A stretch of DNA of 11,067 nt, from the NCBI GenBank assembly GCA_023438115.1, contig JAEZEB010000302.1, positions 1-11,067 on the forward strand, written 5' to 3'. The notes below the pieces were generated by a model. That model did not search any database. It had not been told where the DNA came from and saw only the letters and a program-made list of their open reading frames with translations. The translations under genes and the position numbers were made by a program. Below are positions 1 through 5,903 of this stretch, in pieces; the stretch's first letter is position 1, and each line of letters starts with the position of its first letter. Origin of the DNA: Pseudomonadota bacterium (lineage in GTDB: Bacteria; Pseudomonadota; Gammaproteobacteria; Burkholderiales; Burkholderiaceae_C).

Positions 1-32
1 CGGGGGGGGGCCCCCCCCCCCCCCCCCCCCCC
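1..32. repeat. Homopolymer G9-C22 tract at the window edge
   Basis: After a single C, the sequence is nine G followed by twenty-two C, and then turns into ordinary GC-rich sequence. A G-run abutting a C-run is self-complementary and would fold on itself. It lies exactly at the edge of the window and outside any gene. The simplest explanation is a contig-end artefact such as poly-G reads from two-colour sequencing chemistry. A genuine hypervariable homopolymer cannot be excluded from sequence alone. The following stretch up to 109 holds no gene. It has only short GC-rich hairpins, for example GGGG-AGCG-CCCC at 40-51, with no T-tract, so no terminator is called for the gene ending at 110. Confidence 0.85.
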
Positions 33-109
33 GACCTACGGGGAGCGCCCCGGCCCGGCCGCACGCGGCTTGGCAGCGCGCGGCGCGTGAACAAGGGGAG
101 GACGGCAGG

Positions 110-880
110 CTACTGCGCCGCCCACCCCCCATCCATGTTCCACGCCACCCCGCGCACGTTCTTCCCCGCCTCCGAGCAGAAGAACACGGCGAGCTCGCCC
201 AGTTCTTCCGGGGTGGTGAATTGCAGCGAAGGCTCCTTCTCGGCCAGCAGTTGCTTCTTCGCTTCCTCGTTGGAGAGGCCGCCGGCTTCGGCGCGCGCGT
301 CCACCTGCTTCTGCACCAGCGGCGTCAGCACCCAGCCGGGGCAGATCGCGTTGCAGGTGACGCCGGTGGTGGCGGTCTCCAGGGCGGTGACCTTGGTCAG
401 GCCGACGATGCCGTGCTTGGCGGCGACGTAGGCCGACTTCTGCGCCGAGGCCACGAGGCCGTGAACCGAGGCGACGTTGATGATGCGCCCCCAGTTGGCC
501 GCCTTCATCGCGGGCAGGGCGAGGCGCGTGGTGTGGAAGGCGCTGGTGAGGTTGATGGCGATGATCGCGTCCCAGCGCTCCGGCGGGAAGTCCTCCACGT
601 TCGCCACGTGCTGGATGCCGGCGTTGTTGACGAGGATGTCGGTGCGGCCGAACTCCTTGGCGACGTATTGCATCATCGCTTCGATCTCGGCGGGCTTGCT
701 CATGTCGGCGCCGTGGTAGCCGACCTTCACCCCCAGCGCCTCCACCTCGGCCTTCGGCCCGGCGCTGTCGCCGAAGCCGTTCAGCACGATGTTGGCACCC
801 TGGCGCGCCAGGGCCTTGGCGATGCCCAGGCCGATGCCGCTGGTGGAGCCGGTGACGAGGGCGGTCTTGCCTTTCAGCAT
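110..880 (-). CDS. bdhA: D-3-hydroxybutyrate dehydrogenase (SDR family)
   Basis: This is a 256-residue cytoplasmic short-chain dehydrogenase that interconverts D-3-hydroxybutyrate and acetoacetate with NAD(H), the step that feeds polyhydroxybutyrate monomers into central metabolism. Visible features are the Rossmann motif TGSTSGIG (residues 10-17), NNAG (85-88), and the catalytic set S138, Y151 and K155. The residues known to bind the carboxylate substrate in the Pseudomonas fragi type enzyme also have counterparts: Q90, H140, K148, W183, Q192 and a C-terminal W253. That set separates this enzyme from generic SDRs. Length is normal for the family. The ATG at 880 is chosen because AGAGGAGA (889-896, minus strand) lies 8 nt upstream and the protein begins at the conserved MLKGKTALVTG. 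A longer frame reaching 961 would add 27 unconserved residues. It is transcribed divergently from the hydrolase at 964. Confidence 0.93.
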   Translation of the reverse strand: MLKGKTALVTGSTSGIGLGIAKALARQGANIVLNGFGDSAGPKAEVEALGVKVGYHGADMSKPAEIEAMMQYVAKEFGRTDILVNNAGIQHVANVEDFPPERWDAIIAINLTSAFHTTRLALPAMKAANWGRIINVASVHGLVASAQKSAYVAAKHGIVGLTKVTALETATTGVTCNAICPGWVLTPLVQKQVDARAEAGGLSNEEAKKQLLAEKEPSLQFTTPEELGELAVFFCSEAGKNVRGVAWNMDGGWAAQ

Positions 881-963
881 GGGGAAATTCTCCTCTGACG
901 GGATTGCTTTACGATGATGCGGAACCCGGCGAGCGTAATCGCTTCGCGGACCATCGCGCATCC
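881..963. promoter_or_regulatory. Divergent intergenic region between bdhA and the hydrolase
   Basis: These 83 bp must hold the 5' signals of both divergent genes. On the minus strand AGAGGAGA at 889-896 is a clear Shine-Dalgarno for bdhA. On the plus strand TACGAT (910-915) resembles a -10 box, but I see no convincing -35 box 16-18 bp upstream of it. No obvious operator palindrome is present. The region is therefore identified by position, and no specific promoter is claimed. Confidence 0.4.
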
Positions 964-1908
964 ATGACCGTCCCTACGCTGAACTACGTATCCTGCCCCG
1001 ACGGCTCCGGCAGCCATCGAATGGCCTACTGGCTGTGGGGCGACGAGAACGCCCCGCATGTCATCGTCTGCGCGCACGGCCTGTCCCGCCAGGGCCGCGA
1101 CTTCGACACGCTCGCGCAGGCGCTGATCGCGCGCGGTCCGCAGCCGCTGCGCATCGCCTGTCCCGACGTCGTGGGACGCGGGCGCAGCGACTGGCTGGCC
1201 GATCCCATGGGCTACGGCATTCCCACTTACGCGGCCGACATGCTGCAGATGCTGGGCGCGCTGCACGCCGCGGCGCCGGTGAAGACCCTGGACTGGGTCG
1301 GCACCAGCATGGGCGGCCTGATCGGCATGGCCCTCGCCGGCACGCCGCAGCTGCCGCTGCCCGCGCCCGTGCGGCGGCTGGTGCTCAACGACGTCGGCCC
1401 CGTCATCCAGTGGGCGGCGCTGCAACGCATCGGCACCTACCTGGGGAACGTGGGCCGCTTCGACTCCGTGCAGCAGGCCGCCGACGCGATGTGGCTGGTC
1501 TCGCAGGGCTTCGGCCCGCACACGCCCGAGCAGTGGCTGGCCCTGTCGCAACCGATGGTGCGCCCGGCCGAAGGCGGCGGCTGCACGCTGCACTACGACC
1601 CGTCGATCGCCGTGCCCTTCCGCACGCTCGACGAGCAGGCGGCGCTCGCGGGCCAGGCGGCGCTCTGGCAGCTGTACGACGCCATCCGCGCCCGCACGCT
1701 GCTGCTGCGCGGCGCGCAGTCGGACCTGCTCTCGCGCGAGACGGCGCAGGAGATGCTGGGGCGCGGGCCGAAGCCTCGCCTCGTCGAATTCCAAGGCGTG
1801 GGCCACGCGCCCACCCTCATCGCAACCGACCAGGTGGAGGCGGTCGCCTCCTTCCTGCTGTCCACCGGACCGGATCCCGATGAAGAGCCACGCAGCGGAA
1901 CGGGCTGA
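964..1908 (+). CDS. Alpha/beta-fold hydrolase, substrate unknown
   Basis: This is a 314-residue alpha/beta hydrolase, probably cytoplasmic because no signal peptide or membrane segment is visible. The oxyanion-hole HG is at residues 38-39 (CAHGLSRQG). The nucleophile elbow GTSMGG places the catalytic serine at S115. The acid is probably D254 (RGAQSD) and the base H281 (GVGHAP), so the triad looks intact. A cap region lies roughly between residues 140 and 240. The substrate cannot be read from the sequence; an esterase or lactonase-type role is possible. I chose the ATG at 964. A TTG at 904 would add 20 unconserved-looking residues, and neither start has a strong ribosome site. The 3' end overlaps relA by 29 bp in another frame, so the two are probably cotranscribed. 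The head-to-head position with bdhA could hint at hydroxyalkanoate metabolism, but that is only inference. Confidence 0.8.
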   Translation: MTVPTLNYVSCPDGSGSHRMAYWLWGDENAPHVIVCAHGLSRQGRDFDTLAQALIARGPQPLRIACPDVVGRGRSDWLADPMGYGIPTYAADMLQMLGALHAAAPVKTLDWVGTSMGGLIGMALAGTPQLPLPAPVRRLVLNDVGPVIQWAALQRIGTYLGNVGRFDSVQQAADAMWLVSQGFGPHTPEQWLALSQPMVRPAEGGGCTLHYDPSIAVPFRTLDEQAALAGQAALWQLYDAIRARTLLLRGAQSDLLSRETAQEMLGRGPKPRLVEFQGVGHAPTLIATDQVEAVASFLLSTGPDPDEEPRSGTG

Positions 1909-4078
1909 CGCCACGCCGGTGCCGGACCTGCTGGCGGCCGCCGAACGGGCGCTGCCGCAGCAGGCCAACGCGCTCGCGCGGGCGCGCGCCTTCGCCGAGC
2001 CGCTGATCGCCGGCGAGACGCTGGACACGGGCGAGAACACGCTGGAGCACGCCGACGCGGTGGCGGCGATCCTGAAGAACATGGGCGGCTCGGAGGCGAT
2101 GCAGGCGGCCAGCTACCTGGTCTACGCCTGCCCGCACCTGAACAAGCCGCAGGAGGTGATCGCCAAGGCCTTCGGCGAGAGCTACGCTGCGCTGGCGACG
2201 GAGACCACCAAGCTCGTCGCCGTGCAGCGCCAGGCTCGCGATGCGGAATCGGCGCACCGCGACACGCCCGACCTGCAGGCCGAGAACGTGCGCAAGATGC
2301 TGCTGGCCTTCTCGCGCGACGTGCGCGTGGTGCTGCTGCGCCTGGCCTCGCGGCTGCGCACGCTGCGCTGGTACGCCGCCACCAAGCAGGCGGCGCCCGA
2401 GGGCGTGGCGCAGGAGGCGCTGCAGATCTTCGCCCCGCTGGCCAACCGCCTGGGCATCTGGCAGGTGAAGTGGGAGATGGAAGACCTCGCCTTCCGCTTC
2501 CTGGAGCCCGAGACCTACCGGCGCGTGGCGGGCTGGCTGGACGAGAAGCGGGTCGAGCGCGAGCAGTACGTCGAGCAGCTGCGCAGCCAGCTGGAGGCCG
2601 AGCTGAAGGCCCAGGGCATCCGCGCCGAGGTGCACGGCCGTCCGAAACATATCTACAGCATCGTCAAGAAGATGCGCGGCAAGTCGCTCGACTTCGAGCA
2701 GGTGCTCGACGTGCGCGCGCTGCGGGTGGTCGTGCCGGAGGTGAAGGATTGCTACGAAGCGTTGGCCTGGGTGCACGAACGCTTCCAGCCGATCCTGGAG
2801 GAATTCGACGACTACATCGCCAAGCCCAAGCCCAACGGCTACCAGTCGCTGCACACCGTGGTGCGCGACGCGCAGGGGCGGCCGATCGAGATCCAGATCC
2901 GCACCCAGGCGATGCACGAGCATGCCGAGCACGGCGTGGCCGCGCACTGGGCGTACAAGGAAGCGGGACAGAAGGGCTATGCGGGCGTCAGCGCGTCCAG
3001 CGAGTACGACAACCGCATCGCCGTGCTGCGCCAGCTGCTGGCCTGGGAGCGCGACCTGGCCGGTTCCGCGCAAGGCCTGTTCGAGGACCGCATCTACGTG
3101 CTGACGCCGCAGGCGTCGATCGTCGAGCTGCCGCGCGGCGCCACGCCGGTGGACTTCGCGTACACGCTGCACACGAGCCTGGGCCACCGTTGCCGCGGTG
3201 CGCGCGTGGACGGCGCGATGGTGCCGCTCAACACGCAGCTGGCCAACGGCCAGACCGTGGAGATCGTCCCCGCCAAGGAAGGCGGGCCCTCGCGCGACTG
3301 GCTCAATCCGGAGCTGGGCTTCCTGGCCAGCAACCGCGCGCGCGCCAAGGTGCGCGCCTGGTTCAACGAGCAGGTGCGCCACGAGACGGTGGCGCGCGGA
3401 CGCGAGCTGGTCGAGCAGTTCCTGCGCCGCGAAGGCAAGACCGCGATCAAGCTGGAGGACCTCGCTTCGCAGCTGGGCTTCAAGTCCGCCGAGGACCTGT
3501 TCGCCGTCGTGGGCAAGGACGAATTCTCGCTGCGCAACATCGAGGTGCTGCTGCACCCGCAGGGCCCGCTGCCCAGCGAGGACGAGGCGCTGTTGCTCAA
3601 GAAATCGCGGCCGGTGCCGGCGAAGTCGCCCAAGGGCGGCGTGCTGGTGGTGGGCGTCGATTCGCTCATGACGCAGCTGGCGCGCTGCTGCAAGCCGGCG
3701 CCGCCGGACGCGATCAGCGGGTTCGTGACGCGCGGCAAGGGCGTGAGCATCCACCGCCGCGACTGCGCCGACTTCCGCGAGATCGCCGCCCGCAGCCCGG
3801 AGCGCGTGATCGAGGTGGAGTGGGGGCGCCGCCAGGGCGAGGAGGCGGTCTATCCCGTGGACGTGGCCATCGAGGCCGCGGACCGGCAGGGGCTGTTGCG
3901 CGACATCTCGGAAGTCTTCGCCAAGGAGAAGATGAACGTGATCGGCGTCCAGACGCAGACGGTGAAGGGCACGGCCTGGATGACGTTCACCGTGGAGATC
4001 GCCGATTCGCAGCGCCTGGCCAAGGTGCTCGCCGTCGTCAGGGACGTGCAAGGCGTGCGGGCGGCCCGGCGCCGGTGA
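1880..4078 (+). CDS. relA: GTP pyrophosphokinase RelA, (p)ppGpp synthetase
   Basis: This 732-residue long RelA/SpoT homologue makes pppGpp/ppGpp from ATP and GTP/GDP on ribosomes stalled with uncharged tRNA. The N-terminal region (about 40-200) is the pseudo-hydrolase domain. Where active enzymes carry the HD metal pair it reads SYLVYACPH (79-86), so hydrolysis is not expected. The synthetase domain has GRPKHIYSIVKKM (253-265), EFDD (308-311), YQSLHT (321-326) and EIQIRT (337-342). EXDD, rather than the RXKD of bifunctional enzymes, marks monofunctional RelA. A TGS domain spans about 403-464, the zinc-finger/conserved-cysteine domain about 595-635 (C603, C604, H625, C629), and the ACT/RRM domain about 657-732. 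Length and order are normal. The ATG at 1880 lies inside the hydrolase gene with only a weak ribosome site, which suggests translational coupling; GTG 1919 is an alternative start. A separate SpoT hydrolase would be expected elsewhere in the genome. Confidence 0.95.
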   Translation: MKSHAAERADATPVPDLLAAAERALPQQANALARARAFAEPLIAGETLDTGENTLEHADAVAAILKNMGGSEAMQAASYLVYACPHLNKPQEVIAKAFGESYAALATETTKLVAVQRQARDAESAHRDTPDLQAENVRKMLLAFSRDVRVVLLRLASRLRTLRWYAATKQAAPEGVAQEALQIFAPLANRLGIWQVKWEMEDLAFRFLEPETYRRVAGWLDEKRVEREQYVEQLRSQLEAELKAQGIRAEVHGRPKHIYSIVKKMRGKSLDFEQVLDVRALRVVVPEVKDCYEALAWVHERFQPILEEFDDYIAKPKPNGYQSLHTVVRDAQGRPIEIQIRTQAMHEHAEHGVAAHWAYKEAGQKGYAGVSASSEYDNRIAVLRQLLAWERDLAGSAQGLFEDRIYVLTPQASIVELPRGATPVDFAYTLHTSLGHRCRGARVDGAMVPLNTQLANGQTVEIVPAKEGGPSRDWLNPELGFLASNRARAKVRAWFNEQVRHETVARGRELVEQFLRREGKTAIKLEDLASQLGFKSAEDLFAVVGKDEFSLRNIEVLLHPQGPLPSEDEALLLKKSRPVPAKSPKGGVLVVGVDSLMTQLARCCKPAPPDAISGFVTRGKGVSIHRRDCADFREIAARSPERVIEVEWGRRQGEEAVYPVDVAIEAADRQGLLRDISEVFAKEKMNVIGVQTQTVKGTAWMTFTVEIADSQRLAKVLAVVRDVQGVRAARRR

Positions 4079-4102
4079 AGGGGCTCCGCGCTCTGCTACA
4101 AT
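4075..4102 (+). promoter_or_regulatory. Sigma-70-type promoter of the tRNA-Val gene
   Basis: TACAAT at 4097-4102 is one base from the consensus -10 box and is preceded by an extended-10 TGC at 4094-4096. With a 16-bp spacer the -35 position is GTGAAG (4075-4080), a weak match that overlaps the relA stop codon. The tRNA begins 16 nt after the -10 box, which leaves room for a short leader. The AT-rich -10 box stands out in this GC-rich DNA. Confidence 0.65.
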
Positions 4103-4118
4103 TCCGCGCTTCAACGAC

Positions 4119-4195
4119 AGGCGCGTAGCTCAGCTGGTTAGAGCACCACCTTGACATGGTGGGGGTCGTTGGTTCGAGTCCAATCGCGCCTACCA
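4119..4195 (+). tRNA. tRNA-Val (anticodon GAC)
   Basis: A complete 77-nt cloverleaf is visible. The acceptor stem is AGGCGCG (4119-4125) with CGCGCCT (4185-4191). The D arm is GCTC/GAGC (4128-4131/4141-4144). The anticodon stem CCACC/GGTGG (4146-4150/4158-4162) closes the loop TTGACAT, giving anticodon GAC at 4153-4155, which reads GUC and GUU valine codons. The variable loop is 5 nt, and the T arm is GTTGG/CCAAT around TTCGAGT (4173-4179). The discriminator is A4192 and the CCA end is encoded (4193-4195). It has its own promoter on the upstream side and a terminator directly after it. Confidence 0.97.
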
Positions 4196-4200
4196 ATTCG

Positions 4201-4240
4201 AAGGCCCGAAGTCCGGTACATGCCGGGTTTCGGGCCTTTT
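4201..4240 (+). terminator. Rho-independent terminator after tRNA-Val
   Basis: AAGGCCCGAA (4201-4210) pairs perfectly over 10 bp with TTCGGGCCTT (4229-4238). The 18-nt loop can itself form an inner CCGG/CCGG pairing. The 3' arm runs into TTTT and then a T-rich CCGTTCTT. It starts 5 nt after the tRNA CCA end. It is probably also the first terminator met by transcripts coming from relA, since none is visible between 4079 and 4118. It insulates the downstream oxidoreductase operon, which must have its own promoter in 4241-4352. I could not identify that promoter with confidence. Confidence 0.88.
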
Positions 4241-4352
4241 CCGTTCTTGCGGGATGCAGCGCGACGCCAGCAGCGTCCCACAAGGCGTTTCCGCGCCGGA
4301 CCACGCCCGCCTGCCGGGCCAGCCTGCCCAATGGCCGTTTCGCACCGACGCC

Positions 4353-4931
4353 ATGGCAGACGAAGAACGCTTCCCCACCGACGCCGACGAACCTGCCGCT
4401 GCCCAAGAGACGGCACCGGCACGAATGACCTTCAGGCTGGTCGTCAACGGCACCGAGCATGCCCTCGAACTCGACGCGCGCACCACGCTCCTGGACGCCC
4501 TGCGCGAGCACCTCCACCTCACCGGCACCAAGAAGGGCTGCGACCACGGCCAGTGCGGTGCCTGCACGGTGCTGGTGAACGGCCGGCGCATCAACAGCTG
4601 CCTCACGCTGGCCGTCATGCACGAGGGCGAGGAGGTCACCACCATCGAGGGGCTGGGCACGCCGGAAAAGCTGCATCCGCTGCAGGCCGCCTTCGTGCGG
4701 CACGACGGCTTCCAGTGCGGCTACTGCACGCCGGGACAGATCTGCTCCGCCGCCGGCATGCTGCAGGAACTGCGTGACGGCATGCCGAGCCACGTGTCGC
4801 CCGACCTGCAGGCGCCGCCGGCGCTGGGCGACGAGGAGATCCGCGAGCGCATGAGCGGCAACCTGTGCCGCTGCAGCGCCTACACGAACATCGTCGCCGC
4901 CATCCGCGAGGTGGGGGAGGAGGGCGCATGA
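4353..4931 (+). CDS. Aldehyde oxidoreductase 2Fe-2S subunit (PaoA/XdhC-type small subunit)
   Basis: This 192-residue subunit carries the two [2Fe-2S] clusters of a xanthine-oxidase-family hydroxylase and passes electrons from molybdenum to FAD. The N-terminal plant-ferredoxin domain has C63, C68, C71 and C83 in GCDHGQCGACTVL and INSCLT. The C-terminal helical domain has C122 and C125 (GFQCGYCTPG) and C172 and C174 (GNLCRCSAY), so both clusters look complete. It resembles E. coli PaoA, but the N-terminus (MADEERFPTD...) has no twin-arginine signal, which implies a cytoplasmic enzyme. The start is uncertain. ATG 4353 is preferred; ATG 4254 would begin just after the terminator and still adds no RR motif; ATG 4425 would give a minimal ferredoxin start (MTFRLVVNG). 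None has a strong ribosome site. The stop overlaps the next gene's start as ATGA. Confidence 0.9.
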   Translation: MADEERFPTDADEPAAAQETAPARMTFRLVVNGTEHALELDARTTLLDALREHLHLTGTKKGCDHGQCGACTVLVNGRRINSCLTLAVMHEGEEVTTIEGLGTPEKLHPLQAAFVRHDGFQCGYCTPGQICSAAGMLQELRDGMPSHVSPDLQAPPALGDEEIRERMSGNLCRCSAYTNIVAAIREVGEEGA

Positions 4932-5893
4932 AGGCCTTCACGTACGAGCGCGCGGACAGCGTCGAGGCGGCGGCGCGTGCCGTCGCCCAGCGACCGGGAG
5001 CGAAGTTCATAGCTGGCGGCACCAATCTGCTGGACCTGATGAAGCTGCGGGTGGAAGCACCCGTGCACCTGGTGGACGTCAACCGCCTGGACCTCGCGCG
5101 CATCGAGGAGACGGCCGAAGGCGGCCTGCGCGTGGGGACGCTCGTGCGCAACAGCGACCTGGCTGCCGACGCCCGCGTGCGATCGCGCTATCCCGTGCTG
5201 GCGCGCGCGCTGCTGGCCGGCGCCTCGGGGCAGCTGCGCAACAAGGCGACCACCGGCGGCAACCTGCTGCAGCGCACGCGCTGCTACTACTTCTACGATC
5301 CCAGCAAGCCGTGCAACAAGCGCACGCCCGGTACCGGCTGTTCGGCCATTGGCGGCTACACGCGCAACCACGCCATCCTGGGCGCCAGCGAGCACTGCAT
5401 CGCCACGCATCCCTCCGACATGGCCGTGGCCATGCGCGCGCTGGACGCCAAGGTGGAAACGGTGGACGGCGCGGGACAGCGGCGCGTGATCCCCATCGCC
5501 GATTTCCACCGGCTGCCTGGTGACACGCCCCATGTCGACACGCAGCTGGCGCAAGGCGAGCTGGTGACTTCCGTCGTGCTGCCACCGCCGCCTCCGGGAA
5601 GGCAGCTGTATCGCAAGGTGCGCGACCGCGCCTCCTACGCCTTCGCGCTGGTCTCGGTGGCGGCCATCGTCGACGTGGTCGATGGCGCCATCCGCGGCGG
5701 CCGGCTCGCCTTCGGCGGCGTGGCCCACAAGCCCTGGCGCGACCTCGCCGCCGAACAGGCGCTCGCCGATGCCGGCGCGGATGCCGCTGCCGACACCTTG
5801 CTGCAAGGCGCGCGCGGCCAGGGCGACAACGATTTCAAGATCCCGCTGCTGCGGCGCGTGCTCGCCGGCGTGCTGCGCGAAGCGACTGCCTGA
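4928..5893 (+). CDS. Aldehyde oxidoreductase FAD-binding subunit with extra 4Fe-4S site (PaoB-type)
   Basis: This 321-residue medium subunit is of the molybdopterin-dehydrogenase FAD-binding family and carries electrons from the iron-sulfur subunit to an external acceptor. FAD-binding motifs are AGGTNLLDLMK (29-39) and TTGGNLLQRTRC (108-119). Directly after the second motif is a cysteine-rich insertion with C119, C129, C138 and C157. This corresponds to the additional [4Fe-4S] cluster known from E. coli PaoB and from the beta subunit of 4-hydroxybenzoyl-CoA reductase. The C-terminal CO-dehydrogenase-flavoprotein-like domain begins near residue 220. A strong Shine-Dalgarno (GGAGG, 4916-4920) lies 7 nt before the ATG. 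The ATG overlaps the previous stop codon, so translation is probably coupled, and the molybdenum subunit follows after 10 bp. Confidence 0.92.
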   Translation: MKAFTYERADSVEAAARAVAQRPGAKFIAGGTNLLDLMKLRVEAPVHLVDVNRLDLARIEETAEGGLRVGTLVRNSDLAADARVRSRYPVLARALLAGASGQLRNKATTGGNLLQRTRCYYFYDPSKPCNKRTPGTGCSAIGGYTRNHAILGASEHCIATHPSDMAVAMRALDAKVETVDGAGQRRVIPIADFHRLPGDTPHVDTQLAQGELVTSVVLPPPPPGRQLYRKVRDRASYAFALVSVAAIVDVVDGAIRGGRLAFGGVAHKPWRDLAAEQALADAGADAAADTLLQGARGQGDNDFKIPLLRRVLAGVLREATA

Positions 5894-5903
5894 GGCACCA
5901 GCC

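Noticed and set aside
904..963. TTG start at 904 for the alpha/beta hydrolase
   Set aside because: The extra 20 residues look like non-coding upstream sequence and have no good ribosome site; ATG 964 opens the family-like N-terminus.
874..2082. 402-codon minus-strand frame over the hydrolase
   Set aside because: It is low-complexity Ala/Arg/Ser sequence opposite an intact alpha/beta hydrolase with a full catalytic triad.
1817..4114. 765-codon open frame on the minus strand across relA
   Set aside because: It lies antisense to relA, has a Leu/Arg/His-rich composition typical of the complement of high-GC codons, and shows no domain. The plus-strand protein is fully recognisable.
2470..4128. 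552-codon plus-strand frame in a second frame of relA
   Set aside because: It is an out-of-frame shadow rich in Arg, Gly and Ala, and relA is uninterrupted in its own frame.
4119..4240. tRNA-Val 3' end as an attachment site for an integrated element
   Set aside because: No integrase, no direct repeat of the tRNA 3' end elsewhere in the window and no change of composition downstream were seen.
4254..4352. ATG 4254 as the start of the 2Fe-2S subunit
   Set aside because: It would begin 13 bp after the terminator, leaving no room for a promoter and leader, and the added residues show no signal or domain. It is kept only as an alternative.
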